This document shows, piece by piece, positions 20,332 through 29,283 of a stretch of DNA of 64,000 bases. The stretch spans positions 236,858-300,857 of the forward strand of contig NZ_JACHOS010000007.1 of assembly GCF_014199985.1 (NCBI RefSeq). The letters are read 5' to 3'. Position numbers and translations under genes: made by a program. The notes beneath the pieces were generated by a model. The model was given only the letters and a program-made list of their open reading frames with translations. It made no database searches and had not been told where the DNA came from. The first letter of the stretch is position 1, and each line of letters starts with the position of its first letter. The DNA is from Methylorubrum rhodesianum (GTDB lineage: Bacteria; Pseudomonadota; Alphaproteobacteria; Rhizobiales; Beijerinckiaceae).

Positions 20332-21870
20332 TCAGCGCCAGAACGGCTTGGTGTCGACGAGCTCCTCGTGCGCCTCGGCCGCCGCCTCGAGCAGCGTCCG
20401 TGTGCGCGACTCGATGTCGGCCGCGGTCATACCGGCGGCGAACAGGGTCGACGCGCCGACCGGCTCCACCGTCATGTCCCGCATCAGCTCGTCGCCGGTG
20501 GCGATGTCGTTGAGCGCGCCGAGATGGTCCTGGAGGTCGGACAGTGCCTTGCCGAAGGCGCTGTGGCGCTTGGCAGCCTTCTTTCCGGGGAAGAGCGCAG
20601 CGAAGAACTCGGCGCCGTAGCGCAGCTTCTTGGCGGCGATGCGCACCCGGTGGCGCTCCTCGGGCTCGAGCTCGTCGAGATGGCGCCCGCGCCGCTTCAC
20701 CTGCCGCCGCCGCCGGTCGAGCTCGCGCGCGGCGAAGACCCGGGCCGGCTCCTCGCGCAGGGCGGTGCGGCCGGGGCCCTCGTCCCGCAGCCAGGGTCCG
20801 GCATTGATCCAGCCGACGAGGTCGAGCAGCAGCATCCGCCACGCATCCGAGCCCAGGAGGGCGGCGATGTCGCGATAGGCCTTCGTGCGCTCGTCCTCGA
20901 GCTGACGTTCGAGTCCGAGCAGGCCGGTCTCGTCGGGGTGCCGCTCGCGCTCGGCCGGAAGGATGGTGGCAAGGAAGACGTCGAGGTTGCGTGCCCGGCC
21001 GAGCGGCTCGGTGACCTCCTTCAACTCGGTCCGGATGCGCACGCCGAGCGGATCGTCCACAAGGTCGCCGAACAGCGAGAAGGCCGAGCGCAGGCGCCGG
21101 ATCGCGACGCGCATCTGGTGCAGGGCGTCGGCGTCGCGGCCCTTGAGCAGGATGTCCTCGTTGATGCGCATCTGGCGCAGGCAGGCATGGGCGACGGCGC
21201 GGAAGGCGTCCGCCGCGCTCATGTCCTCGCGCAGCGGCACGGGCTCGGCCTTGCGCACCTTGTCGAGCTTGCCCGTGGCCAGGGCGTAGCCGCGCTCGGC
21301 CTTGCTGCGCACGCCGAGGCGGACCGGCACGAGGTTCGCGATGGCCTGAGCCAGGGCGAACAGGTCGCTCGCCGTTCCGTCCTTCAGTTCGAGCTCAACC
21401 TCACAGATCGGCAGGATGCGGTCACCCGCGGCCGGCGCCTCGATCCGGCCGGTGTCGAGGGCGACCTCGATGCGCGAGTCGCCTTGCTCGACGAGGTAGG
21501 TCCGCCGGGTCACCCGGGTGATGAAGAGCGGCTCGAGTGCCGCCTCGGCATCGACGTGGCGCGCGAACGGCGTGTCGGCGAGAGCCGCCCGATCCGGTTC
21601 GGAGCGCACCACCGGCTGCTCCCATTCCGGCCGGTCGAACAGCCCATCACCCTCCGCCTTCAGGGTCTGGACGAAGCGGCCGGCGCTCTCGCGCACCCGC
21701 AGGCCGAGCCTGGCCGCGAGCAATTGCCGGTCGGCAGTGTCGAAGTAGACGGATGCGAGTTCCGCTTCCCCCTGCACCGCCGCCTCGCGCAGAAGCGGGT
21801 GATCCTGCAGGGCGGCGAGGTCGGAAGGCTCGCATTCCAGCTTCAGCTCGATCTCGCGCGGGTCGCTCAT
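20332..21870 (-). CDS. CYTH-CHAD two-domain protein (inorganic triphosphatase-like)
   Basis: A 512-residue protein from ATG 21870. The frame is open to 21966, but the extra 32 residues are not conserved-looking. Residues 1-200 are a CYTH domain with ExExK (E6, E8, K10), GLRVRESAGRFVQTLK and ICEVELELKDG. Residues about 215-510 are a CHAD domain, a helical bundle rich in paired Arg/Lys and His: HQMRVAIRRLRSAFSLF, RNLDVFLA, HRVRIAAKKLRYGAEFF and LQDHLGALND. Characterised CHAD domains bind polyphosphate, and E. coli YgiF, of the same architecture, hydrolyses inorganic triphosphate. A role in polyphosphate or triphosphate turnover is therefore likely. Confidence 0.92.
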   Translation of the reverse strand: MSDPREIELKLECEPSDLAALQDHPLLREAAVQGEAELASVYFDTADRQLLAARLGLRVRESAGRFVQTLKAEGDGLFDRPEWEQPVVRSEPDRAALADTPFARHVDAEAALEPLFITRVTRRTYLVEQGDSRIEVALDTGRIEAPAAGDRILPICEVELELKDGTASDLFALAQAIANLVPVRLGVRSKAERGYALATGKLDKVRKAEPVPLREDMSAADAFRAVAHACLRQMRINEDILLKGRDADALHQMRVAIRRLRSAFSLFGDLVDDPLGVRIRTELKEVTEPLGRARNLDVFLATILPAERERHPDETGLLGLERQLEDERTKAYRDIAALLGSDAWRMLLLDLVGWINAGPWLRDEGPGRTALREEPARVFAARELDRRRRQVKRRGRHLDELEPEERHRVRIAAKKLRYGAEFFAALFPGKKAAKRHSAFGKALSDLQDHLGALNDIATGDELMRDMTVEPVGASTLFAAGMTAADIESRTRTLLEAAAEAHEELVDTKPFWR

Positions 21871-21976
21871 GCGGTTTCGTCCTGCTCCTCGTGATGGTTG
21901 TGGCCGATGCCGGTCTGCATCTTGCCGCATGGTCCGGAACAGACACAACGCGGCTGCACGCGTCATGGATCATGGA

Positions 21977-23311
21977 TCATGCAGGAGCGTGACGTTCCGG
22001 CGACAAATGCGGGGACAGGGTGTCCACGACATCCGCCATCGAGGGGCGCGCCCGCCCGTCGGCCTGGCAGCAGGCCCGCTCCAGCGCCCGCAGCGCGGCG
22101 ATCCCCGGAGGCTCCTCGGCGCAGCGGTCGAGCAGTTCACCGAGCAGGACGCCCCAGGCGCGGACCTCGACCCGCTGCCAGGGGGCGCCGGCCTCGCCGC
22201 GGGGCAGCGGGGAAGCGGCCCCGAAATCGCTCAGCACCGCATCGCCCGCGCGCCCGTCCCAGAGGGTGTTGTGCGCGTAGAGGTCGCCGTGGAGCACGCC
22301 CCGGTCGTGGAGATGGGCGGCCGCCCCGGCGACGCCGGCCGCGATCCGCAGCGCCGCCTGCGGCGGCAGGGCGAGGTCCGGCGCGTAGACGTCGCGGCTG
22401 CAGCTCTCCAGGCTCGGCGGTCCGGCCAGGATCCGCCATCCGTCGGGGATCAGCGGCATCAGCAGCCCCTGCGCGCCCTCCGGGTGCCCCTCGATCCGGC
22501 CGAGGGCGCCGGTGAGGTGCGGGTGCCGGCCGGCGGCGAGGCAGGCCTCCATCTCGCGCTCGGGCAACCCGTCGCTGGTCATCCGGCCCTTGAACAGCTT
22601 CGCCGCCACCAGCTCCGTCCCCCCGGCTCTGCGCCACGATGCCCGGAAGATCCGGCCCGAGGCCCCCTCGCCGAGGCACGAGCCGAGATCGAGGGCGTCC
22701 CAGGCCACGCGCGGCACGGGGGCCGGGGCGGCCTCGCCGTCGAGGGGATTACCGGCCCAGGCGATCCAGGCGAGGCGCGGCAGCGCCGGGAGCCAAGCGG
22801 GCAGCGCCTCGAACCGGTTGGCGGACAGACGCAGCAATTCGAGGCTGCCCGCGCCTTCGAGCGAAGGCGGCAGGCTCCGCAATCGGTTTCCCGCCAGCAT
22901 CAGCTTCTGCAACTGCGGGCGCCGGCCGAGGGCGTCGGGCAGATGCTCGATCCGGTTGTCGGTCAGCGTGAGCCAGCGCAGGGCCGGCGGCAGCGCCTCC
23001 TCAGGCACCTCCCGCAGCCCGGTGGCGCGGAAACCGATCTGGCTCAGGGCCGGGCAATCTCCGAGTGCGGGCGGCAGCCGCTCGAAGCGATTGCCGGAAC
23101 AGAACAGGACACGAAGCCGCTTGAGCCGGCCGATATCATCGGGAAGATCGCTGAGGCCGCAGCCGCTGAGATCGAGCACTTCGAGCGTATCGGCAAGCCC
23201 GAAGATCTCGGGCGGAAACGCGGTCACCGCTCCGCCGAGGCGCAGCTCCTTGGTTCCGGCAAGGTCGCCGCGGCGCAGGGCCTGCAGCGTGGGGTGCTGT
23301 GGAACGTCCAT
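21977..23311 (-). CDS. leucine-rich-repeat protein kinase
   Basis: A 444-residue cytoplasmic protein from ATG 23311; the frame is open to 23386, but the family start is near MDVPQHPTLQALRRGDLAG. Residues about 15-195 contain seven or so leucine-rich repeats of the LxxLxLxxNxLxxLP type (LEVLDLSGCGLSDLPDD, LRWLTLTDNRIEHLPDA). Residues about 205-435 form a Ser/Thr-kinase-like domain with glycine loop LGEGASGRIF, VAAK lysine, HGDLYAHN catalytic loop and SDFGAA metal-binding motif, all intact although the lobe is compact. This LRR-kinase family is known in proteobacteria but its targets are not. No phosphatase gene lies next to it. Confidence 0.88.
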   Translation of the reverse strand: MDVPQHPTLQALRRGDLAGTKELRLGGAVTAFPPEIFGLADTLEVLDLSGCGLSDLPDDIGRLKRLRVLFCSGNRFERLPPALGDCPALSQIGFRATGLREVPEEALPPALRWLTLTDNRIEHLPDALGRRPQLQKLMLAGNRLRSLPPSLEGAGSLELLRLSANRFEALPAWLPALPRLAWIAWAGNPLDGEAAPAPVPRVAWDALDLGSCLGEGASGRIFRASWRRAGGTELVAAKLFKGRMTSDGLPEREMEACLAAGRHPHLTGALGRIEGHPEGAQGLLMPLIPDGWRILAGPPSLESCSRDVYAPDLALPPQAALRIAAGVAGAAAHLHDRGVLHGDLYAHNTLWDGRAGDAVLSDFGAASPLPRGEAGAPWQRVEVRAWGVLLGELLDRCAEEPPGIAALRALERACCQADGRARPSMADVVDTLSPHLSPERHAPA

Positions 23312-23470
23312 GGAGATCTCGCGTCTCGCCCGCGCCGGGATGGCCGCCCAGCAATCCGCGATCAACCCGCAATCAATCCGCTGCACGCGAAAGCGCGTGA
23401 CGGGCCGGTCAACGGTCTATAGCCGCGCGATCGCCGAGATGGCGAGACCGCCCCGAACGAGCGCTTCGCT

Positions 23471-23851
23471 TCAAGCCTCAGGCGAGCGTGGGCTCATGCG
23501 CCGAACGCCGAGAAAGGTCAGGATCGCCGCGGCGACGAGGAAGGGTAGAGCGACGATCAGGGCTGCCGGCCCGTCCTGGCCGATCAGTGCCGCCAGAGCG
23601 TCGCGCAGCGCGAACAGCAACAGGACCAGCGCCGCGAGGACGAGCAGGAGCACCCCGCCGAACAGCGTCACGAGCCGCGCGAGGGCGCGCAGATTGCCCC
23701 GGATCTCGACCCGAGACAGCCGCAGGAGGTTGCCGAGATGCGCGCCCGCCTCCCGGACGGCGGCCAGCATCAGGACAGCCGTGGTGCGCGGGTCCTGATC
23801 CGGCCGAGCGCTCCGGGCGCTCCGCTCGCTGACACGTGTTTCCTCGACCAC
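23471..23851 (-). CDS. phage-holin-family (Holin-X type) membrane protein
   Basis: A 126-residue product from GTG 23851. A polar N-terminal part of about 55 residues (REAGAHLGNLLRLSRVEIRGNLRAL) is followed by two membrane helices (LVTLFGGVLLLVLAALVLLLFAL and AALIVALPFLVAAAILTFLGV). This pattern fits the putative holin superfamily III (YqjE/Holin-X), which is widespread on chromosomes and usually not phage-related. There are no phage genes around it. It probably sits in the inner membrane, and its function is unknown. A weakly similar layout follows in the next small gene. Confidence 0.65.
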   Translation of the reverse strand: MVEETRVSERSARSARPDQDPRTTAVLMLAAVREAGAHLGNLLRLSRVEIRGNLRALARLVTLFGGVLLLVLAALVLLLFALRDALAALIGQDGPAALIVALPFLVAAAILTFLGVRRMSPRSPEA

Positions 23852-23893
23852 GGATGGACGCCCTCCCCCGCCAGAGAGGGCGCCGACCGCTCC

Positions 23894-24127
23894 TCACTGC
23901 ATGCTCCGCCATAGCAGAAGGATGATCGCAAATCCGAACAGGTTGTAGCCGAGTGCCCAGAGGAGCACGATCTGCAGGGCTCGGCTCGACGATGATGCGC
24001 GGTCGCGGACCGGGGTTTCGGGGATCCCTCGACGACGCTGAGGCGCCGGCGGCCGAGGCGCCGGCTCGGAGAGGAACCGCGTCAGGCACTCGGGCAGCGG
24101 CCGCTGCGGTGAGACGTCATCGGTCAT
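23894..24127 (-). CDS. small single-pass membrane protein, unknown
   Basis: A 77-residue product from ATG 24127 (MTDDVSPQRPLPECLT). The first 50 residues are polar and proline-rich. The last 22 form one membrane helix (LQIVLLWALGYNLFGFAIILLLW) ending in a short cytoplasmic or periplasmic tail, so it looks tail-anchored. It lies 42 bases upstream of the holin-like gene on the same strand and may be cotranscribed with it. No family is recognised. Confidence 0.5.
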   Translation of the reverse strand: MTDDVSPQRPLPECLTRFLSEPAPRPPAPQRRRGIPETPVRDRASSSSRALQIVLLWALGYNLFGFAIILLLWRSMQ

Positions 24128-24351
24128 GGCCTCAGCCTGTGCGATACGCGCGGATCGCACAACACCCTTCCTGATGTCGTCCTGAGCGCAACGCCTGCAC
24201 GAGGAGATCGGACGGGTGGCACAATACCGGCCACAGGAGCGTCTGATCCGATCGTTGAAAAAGGCCGAGAGCGACCATCCGCCAAAGACAGACGAACGTC
24301 AAAATATTCAACGAACTAGAGAGTTAGAGGATTCGACAAGCGGCGGTGGAA

Positions 24352-24427
<76 letters not shown>

Positions 24428-24558
24428 GCACCCGGCTCGCGCGGGCGCCGCGGGGCGGGCCGGTTGCGCTCGGAGCGTGGGGCTCGCAATAGGGGGTCGG
24501 GGCGGGAGGGTCAACACGGCTCGGTGTGCCGCCGACCGTTGAGTCGATACGAGAGCCG

Positions 24559-25665
24559 ATGACGAGAGCGAACCCGGCGGGCTCGCCGCCGGAATGGCGG
24601 CGCTTCGTCCTGCTGTTCCTGAGTGTGGCGGCGGCTTTCGGGGCCGTTTGCATCGGCCTCGTCGCCGCCCTCGACCCCTACGGCTTGCGGGCCGGACCCG
24701 GCCGGGCGCAGGGGCCGCTGATGGATGGCAACCAGCGCTTCATGTATCCGCAGGTCGCGCGCAGCGGCGCCTATGACGGGGCGGTGTTCGGCACCTCGAC
24801 CCTGCGCCTGCTCGATCCGGCGGATCTCGGCCAAGCCTTCGGCGGGCGCTTCGCCAACCTTTCGATGAACGCGGCGACGCCCTACGAGCAGACCGAGCTG
24901 GCCCGGCTCTACCTGCGTCACGAGCGGCCGGCGACGCTGCTGCTCGGCATCGATCCGACGTGGTGCGAGCCGGATGCGGCCGAGCGCCGCCTGACGTTCC
25001 GCGCCTTTCCCGCCTGGCTCTACCAGCCCATCACCGTGTGGGACGCGCTGCGCCAGGTGAACTGGCAGAGCCTCGGCACCGCCTTCGAGGGCGCCCTGTA
25101 CCGGCTCGGGCTCGCCCGCGCGCGGCTCGCGGCCAACGGCTACGCGGTCTTCACCCCGCCGGAGGGCCTCTACGACGCGGCCCGCGCCCGGGCGCATATC
25201 CGCCATTCCCAGGCGGTCCAGGCCGCCGCCGAAGCCGAGCCGGGCTACCGGCCGACCTCGGCCGACGCTCCGATGCCGGCGCTCGGCTGGCTCGAGGCCC
25301 TTCTGGCGCAGGCGCCGCCCGAGACCCGCAAACTCGTGGTCTTCCCGCCCGTCCATGTCTCGCAACAGGGCGCGCCGGGCTCATCCAGCGCGGCGCGCGA
25401 AGCCGCCTGCAAGGCGCAGGTGGCGCGGATCGGCGCGGCGCGGGGGGCGACCGTGGTCGATTTCCGCATTCCGTCGCCGATCACGACGCAGGACACGAAC
25501 TACTGGGATCCGCTGCATTACCGCCTGCCGGTCGCCGCGCGGATCGTGGCGGGGCTGAAGGCGGCTCAGGCGAGCGGGCGCGACGATCCCGACGGGAGCT
25601 ATCGGGTTCTGGCGCACGCGCCGGAGCCCTCGAGCGAGGCTCGGGGACGACCCCGAAGCCGGTGA
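24559..25665 (+). CDS. SGNH-like membrane-anchored protein, paralogue of 56046-57065
   Basis: A 368-residue product from ATG 24559 (an in-frame GTG lies at 24526). One N-terminal membrane helix (FVLLFLSVAAAFGAVCIGLVAAL) anchors an extracytoplasmic domain. The domain has AVFGTSTLRL, where a serine follows FG-x as in SGNH hydrolases, and near the C-terminus a DPLHYR motif that could supply Asp and His. The sequence DPY after the helix, the LLLGIDPTWCEPD strand and the FPAWLYQP segment are shared with the protein at 56046-57065, so the two are paralogues. That copy is paired with an MBOAT acyltransferase; this one has no partner nearby. A role in O-acylation of surface polysaccharide is inferred. 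Confidence 0.7.
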   Translation: MTRANPAGSPPEWRRFVLLFLSVAAAFGAVCIGLVAALDPYGLRAGPGRAQGPLMDGNQRFMYPQVARSGAYDGAVFGTSTLRLLDPADLGQAFGGRFANLSMNAATPYEQTELARLYLRHERPATLLLGIDPTWCEPDAAERRLTFRAFPAWLYQPITVWDALRQVNWQSLGTAFEGALYRLGLARARLAANGYAVFTPPEGLYDAARARAHIRHSQAVQAAAEAEPGYRPTSADAPMPALGWLEALLAQAPPETRKLVVFPPVHVSQQGAPGSSSAAREAACKAQVARIGAARGATVVDFRIPSPITTQDTNYWDPLHYRLPVAARIVAGLKAAQASGRDDPDGSYRVLAHAPEPSSEARGRPRSR

Positions 25666-25670
25666 ACCGG

Positions 25671-25692
25671 GCCCGGCGCCGGGCGGTTTTCT
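25671..25692 (+). terminator. terminator after the SGNH-like gene
   Basis: The palindrome GCCCGGCGCCGGGC starts five bases past the stop codon and is followed by CGGTTTTC, a short T-run. Rho-independent termination of the 24559 gene is likely. Confidence 0.55.
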
Positions 25693-25849
25693 GTGGCCGA
25701 AGCAGGGTCCGGCCTGCCACGAGCCGGCCGCACTCTCGCCCGATCGGCAGGCTCTACACCCCGCGGCCCGGCCCTGCCGGGCCGTCCTCGCGTCCCGGCC
25801 CGCTCGAAGGCGGGCGGGAGCCGTGATGTCGGAGTTGCAGAGAGTTTCC

Positions 25850-26104
25850 ATGATCGCACGCACAGCCATCGCCCTGATGATCACCACGAGCGCGGCGCTC
25901 GCCGGCCCGGCAGCGGCCCCAGCCGACCGCGAGGCGCTGCGGCAGCACTGCACCGGAGACTACCTGAGCTATTGCGGCGAGTTCGCCCCCGACAGCGCCG
26001 AGGTGCGCGCCTGTTTCAAGCAGAACAAGGCCAAGCTCTCGCCGAACTGCCAGGCGGCGATCACCAGCTACAACAAGGCCCAGAAGCGCGCCGACCTCCG
26101 CTGA
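25850..26104 (+). CDS. small secreted Cys-rich (GLG1-repeat-like) protein
   Basis: An 84-residue product from ATG 25850, with a signal peptide of about 19 residues (MIARTAIALMITTSAALAG). The mature part carries four cysteines spaced C-x8-C-x11-C-x12-C (CTGDYLSYC, ACFKQNKAKLSPNC). This is like one unit of the cysteine-rich GLG1 repeat, in which LSxxC is typical. Two disulfides in the periplasm are expected. The frame is open to 25823, but the signal peptide favours the inner start. The function is unknown. It is convergent with tgt by 13 bases. Confidence 0.6.
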   Translation: MIARTAIALMITTSAALAGPAAAPADREALRQHCTGDYLSYCGEFAPDSAEVRACFKQNKAKLSPNCQAAITSYNKAQKRADLR

Positions 26105-26117
26105 GGCCGGGCCGCCG

Positions 26118-27257
26118 TCAACCCTTCGCGGCGGCCTCCGCCCGCGCCCAGCCGTCCTTGGTCTCGGCCACGAAATCCGCGAGCCGCCCGGCGGAAATCG
26201 CCGCGCGCATGCCGGCCATCAGGGCTTGGTAGTAGGCGAGGTTGTTCCAGGTCAGCAGCATCATCCCCAAAATCTCGTCCGAGCGGACGAGGTGATGGAG
26301 ATAGGCGCGGGAATAGTCCCGTGCCGCCGGGCAATCGGAGGCCTCGTCGAGGGGCCGGGTGTCCTCGGCGTGGCGGGCGTTGCGCAGGTTGATCCGGCCG
26401 TGCCGGGTATAGGCGAGGCCGTGGCGGCCGGCACGAGTCGGCATCACGCAATCGAACATGTCGATGCCGCGCATCACCGACTGCATCAGGTCGTCGGGGG
26501 TTCCGACGCCCATGAGGTAGCGCGGCTTGGTGGACGGCAGGTGCGGCTCCACGGTCTCGATCATCGCGAGCATCACCGCCTGCGGCTCGCCCACCGCGAG
26601 GCCGCCGATGGCGTAGCCCTTGAGATCGAGATCGGTCAGCGCCCGCGCGCTCGCGATCCGCAGCTCCGGCACGTCGCCCCCCTGGACGATGCCGAACATC
26701 GCCTTGCCCGGTTGCTCGCCGAAGGCGACGCGGCAGCGCTCGGCCCAGCGCAGCGAGAGGTGCATCGCCTTCTCGATCTCCGGCCGCTCGGCCGGCAGGC
26801 GAACGCACTCGTCGAGCTGCATCTGGATGTCGGAACCGAGCAGCCCCTGGATCTCGATCGAGCGCTCCGGGCTCATCCGGTGGGCGGTTCCGTCGATATG
26901 CGAGCGGAAGGTCACGCCCTCCTCGTCGATCTTCCTCAGCGCCGAGAGCGACATCACCTGGAAGCCGCCGGAATCAGTGAGGATCGGGCCGACCCAGCGC
27001 ATGAAGCGGTGGAGGCCGCCGAGCCGCGCCATCCGCTCGGCGCCGGGGCGCAGCATCAGATGATAGGTGTTGCCGAGTACCACGTCGGCGCCCAGATCGC
27101 GCACCTGCTCGGGATACATCGCCTTGACGGTCGCGGCCGTGCCCACCGGCATGAAGGCCGGCGTGCGGATCCGGCCGCGCGGCATGGCGATGTGGCCGGT
27201 GCGGGCCTGGCCGTCCGTGGCGGAGACCGTGAAGGAGAAGTCGAGCGGGGCTGTCAT
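26118..27257 (-). CDS. tgt: queuine/preQ1 tRNA-ribosyltransferase
   Basis: A 379-residue enzyme that swaps guanine-34 for preQ1 in GUN-anticodon tRNAs. TIM-barrel landmarks are intact: [35 protein letters not shown] with the general acid/base Asp, [26 protein letters not shown] and the nucleophile motif FDCVMPTR. The C-terminal zinc site, normally CxCxxC before the [10 protein letters not shown] helix, reads [16 protein letters not shown] here, so two of three cysteines are replaced. The start at 27257 is the family start and overlaps the stop of the nucleotidyltransferase gene by four bases (ATGA). It is the last gene of the queA operon. Confidence 0.96.
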   Translation of the reverse strand: MTAPLDFSFTVSATDGQARTGHIAMPRGRIRTPAFMPVGTAATVKAMYPEQVRDLGADVVLGNTYHLMLRPGAERMARLGGLHRFMRWVGPILTDSGGFQVMSLSALRKIDEEGVTFRSHIDGTAHRMSPERSIEIQGLLGSDIQMQLDECVRLPAERPEIEKAMHLSLRWAERCRVAFGEQPGKAMFGIVQGGDVPELRIASARALTDLDLKGYAIGGLAVGEPQAVMLAMIETVEPHLPSTKPRYLMGVGTPDDLMQSVMRGIDMFDCVMPTRAGRHGLAYTRHGRINLRNARHAEDTRPLDEASDCPAARDYSRAYLHHLVRSDEILGMMLLTWNNLAYYQALMAGMRAAISAGRLADFVAETKDGWARAEAAAKG

Positions 27258-28090
27258 CGGTCCGGGGATGTGGGGGCGTGTGCGCCGGCCTGATAGCCCG
27301 GGCTGCCGTCGATCAGGAAACGCATCGCGTCGAGGCCTGCGCGCATCTCTGCCGGGGTGACGTGCTCCAGCGCGCCGTCGCGGGCGTCGAGCGCGTCCCA
27401 GACCGCCTGTTGATGCGCTTCCGACAGGTGGTCGAGCACGAAGCGGCCGCCCTCGCGCTTCGAGACGACCCGCCCGGTGGCCAGCGTACAGACGATGCGG
27501 CTCACGCCGAGAACCCCCCATTCGAGGGTCTTCGCGTCGCAGGCAGAGTCCGGTGGCTTGGCGGCGAGGGCCGCCTCGCCTTGCGCGATCCAGGGCCGCC
27601 AGTACTCGTCGAGATCGGCCAGGGTGTGGGCGCGCAGGGTCGCGTCGTCGTCGGCGATGCCGAGCGCGGCGGGAGCCGCGCCGAGGATCGGTCGGCCCGC
27701 GCGGGCGAGGCAGCGCCACAGCGCCGGATTCACCTCGCGGCAGGGCTCGCCGGTCCGTAGCCGCCCCTCCACGCTGAAGGGCACGACGGCACCCGCTTCC
27801 GGCGCGCGCCGCAGGGCATCGATCGGCAGGTAGACGCCGTCGAACGGCGGCCCGCCGGCGCGCGCCAGGGCGGCATGGACCCGCGCCAGCGCCTCAATGT
27901 CCCCCACCGGCCCGTCGAGGAGAGCGACGAAGTCGATGTCGCTGCGGCCCGGCCGGAAATCGCCGAGCGCCACAGAGCCGACGAGGTAGAGCCCGCGCAG
28001 AGTCGGGCCGCCCTCGCTCGCCATGAGGCCGAGGAAGCGGTCGACGGTGCGGGCGACATCGACCCGGAGCGGCGGGCGCCGGCTGCTCAT
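27254..28090 (-). CDS. AadA/Pol-beta-fold nucleotidyltransferase in the queuosine operon
   Basis: A 278-residue cytoplasmic protein. Residues about 30-120 are a Pol-beta-type nucleotidyltransferase domain with [21 protein letters not shown], that is GS-x10-D-x-D (DID at 56-58 by my count). The C-terminal helical part ([24 protein letters not shown]) matches the aminoglycoside-adenylyltransferase-like domain, where WxxL and SKxxG contact the substrate. Members add AMP to small molecules, but this copy has no resistance context. It is locked between queA and tgt by four-base overlaps at both ends, so it must be translated with them. The substrate is unknown; a link to queuosine or a tRNA nucleotide is inference only. 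Confidence 0.85.
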   Translation of the reverse strand: MSSRRPPLRVDVARTVDRFLGLMASEGGPTLRGLYLVGSVALGDFRPGRSDIDFVALLDGPVGDIEALARVHAALARAGGPPFDGVYLPIDALRRAPEAGAVVPFSVEGRLRTGEPCREVNPALWRCLARAGRPILGAAPAALGIADDDATLRAHTLADLDEYWRPWIAQGEAALAAKPPDSACDAKTLEWGVLGVSRIVCTLATGRVVSKREGGRFVLDHLSEAHQQAVWDALDARDGALEHVTPAEMRAGLDAMRFLIDGSPGYQAGAHAPTSPDR

Positions 28091-29205
28091 GCGACATGCT
28101 CCGGCGTCGGGATGCGCTCCCGAAACAGCAGGCTGGCGTCGCCGTATGAATAGAAGCGGTAGCCCGACCGGATCGCGTGCGCGTAGGCCGCGCGCATGGT
28201 GTCGAGGCCGGAAAAGGCCGAGACCAGCATGAACAGGGTCGAGCGCGGCAGATGGAAGTTCGTCATCAGAGCATCGACCGCGCGGAAGCGGTAGCCCGGC
28301 GTGATGAAGATGTCGGTCGCCCCCGAGAAGGGGCGGATCGTGCCGTCCGGCCCGGCCGCGCTCTCCAAGAGCCGCAGGGCTGTGGTGCCCACCGCGACGA
28401 TCCGGTTGCCCCGCGCCCGCACGGCGTTGAGCCGCTCGGCGGTGGCGGCGTCGAGGAGACCGATCTCGGCATGCATCCGGTGGGCATCGGTGTCGTCCGC
28501 CTTGACGGGCAGGAAGGTGCCGGCCCCGACATGCAGCGTGACGTGAAGCCGCTCGATCCCCGCCCCGTCGATCCCCTCGAGCAGCGCGTCGGAAAAGTGC
28601 AGCCCGGCCGTGGGAGCGGCGACCGCGCCGGGCTCGCGGGCGTAGACGGTCTGATAGTCAGCGGTGTCCCGCGCATCGGTGGCGCGCTTGCCGGCGATGT
28701 AGGGGGGGAGCGGCAGGGCGCCGAGCCCGGCGATGGCCTCGTCGAGCGCCGGCCCGGAGAGGTCGAAGCGCAGAAGGATCTCACCGCCCTCCCCTCGCTC
28801 CTCCACCGTGGCGTCGAGCGCGGACAGGGCGCAGACTTCGCTGGCTGCCTGCCCGGCATCCCCGTTGCCGAAGCGGATGCGGTCGCCGGGGGCGAGGCGC
28901 TTGGCCGGGCGGGCGAAGGCGCGCCAGCGGTCGGGTGCCTCGCGCAGGTGCAGCATCGCCTCGCAACGCTGCCCCGATCCTCCCGCCCGGTGGCGGATGC
29001 CGGAGAGGCGGGCCGGGATCACCCGCGTGTCGTTGAAGACGAGCGCGTCGCCGGGATTCAGGAGGGCGGGCAGGTCGCGCACGCCGCGATCCGCCAGGGG
29101 GGCGCCGGGGCGCACCACGAGAAGGCGGCTCGCGTCGCGCGGGCTCGCCGGCCGCAGCGCGATCGCAGCCTCCGGCAACTCGAAATCGAAAAGGTCTACG
29201 CGCAT
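28087..29205 (-). CDS. queA: S-adenosylmethionine:tRNA ribosyltransferase-isomerase
   Basis: A 372-residue enzyme that transfers and isomerises the ribosyl part of SAM onto preQ1 in tRNA, making epoxyqueuosine. The start [20 protein letters not shown] is the family signature, followed by [33 protein letters not shown] near residues 215-230, [19 protein letters not shown], and the C-terminal [15 protein letters not shown] plus [12 protein letters not shown]. It is the first gene of the queA - nucleotidyltransferase - tgt operon. Its stop overlaps the next start by four bases. Confidence 0.97.
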   Translation of the reverse strand: MRVDLFDFELPEAAIALRPASPRDASRLLVVRPGAPLADRGVRDLPALLNPGDALVFNDTRVIPARLSGIRHRAGGSGQRCEAMLHLREAPDRWRAFARPAKRLAPGDRIRFGNGDAGQAASEVCALSALDATVEERGEGGEILLRFDLSGPALDEAIAGLGALPLPPYIAGKRATDARDTADYQTVYAREPGAVAAPTAGLHFSDALLEGIDGAGIERLHVTLHVGAGTFLPVKADDTDAHRMHAEIGLLDAATAERLNAVRARGNRIVAVGTTALRLLESAAGPDGTIRPFSGATDIFITPGYRFRAVDALMTNFHLPRSTLFMLVSAFSGLDTMRAAYAHAIRSGYRFYSYGDASLLFRERIPTPEHVA

Positions 29206-29283
29206 CCCGCGCCATCAGCACGGATGGGCGCGCGACGCAAATGGCGGATGATGCCTCGGGTGCAGCCGAGATGCCGCCCCGCG

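Noticed and set aside
23471..23851. Reading the Holin-X-type protein as a prophage remnant.
   Set aside because: No phage structural, lysis or integrase gene is near; the family is common on chromosomes.
27254..28090. The nucleotidyltransferase as an aminoglycoside resistance gene.
   Set aside because: It is embedded by overlaps in a housekeeping tRNA-modification operon, with no mobile or resistance genes near it.
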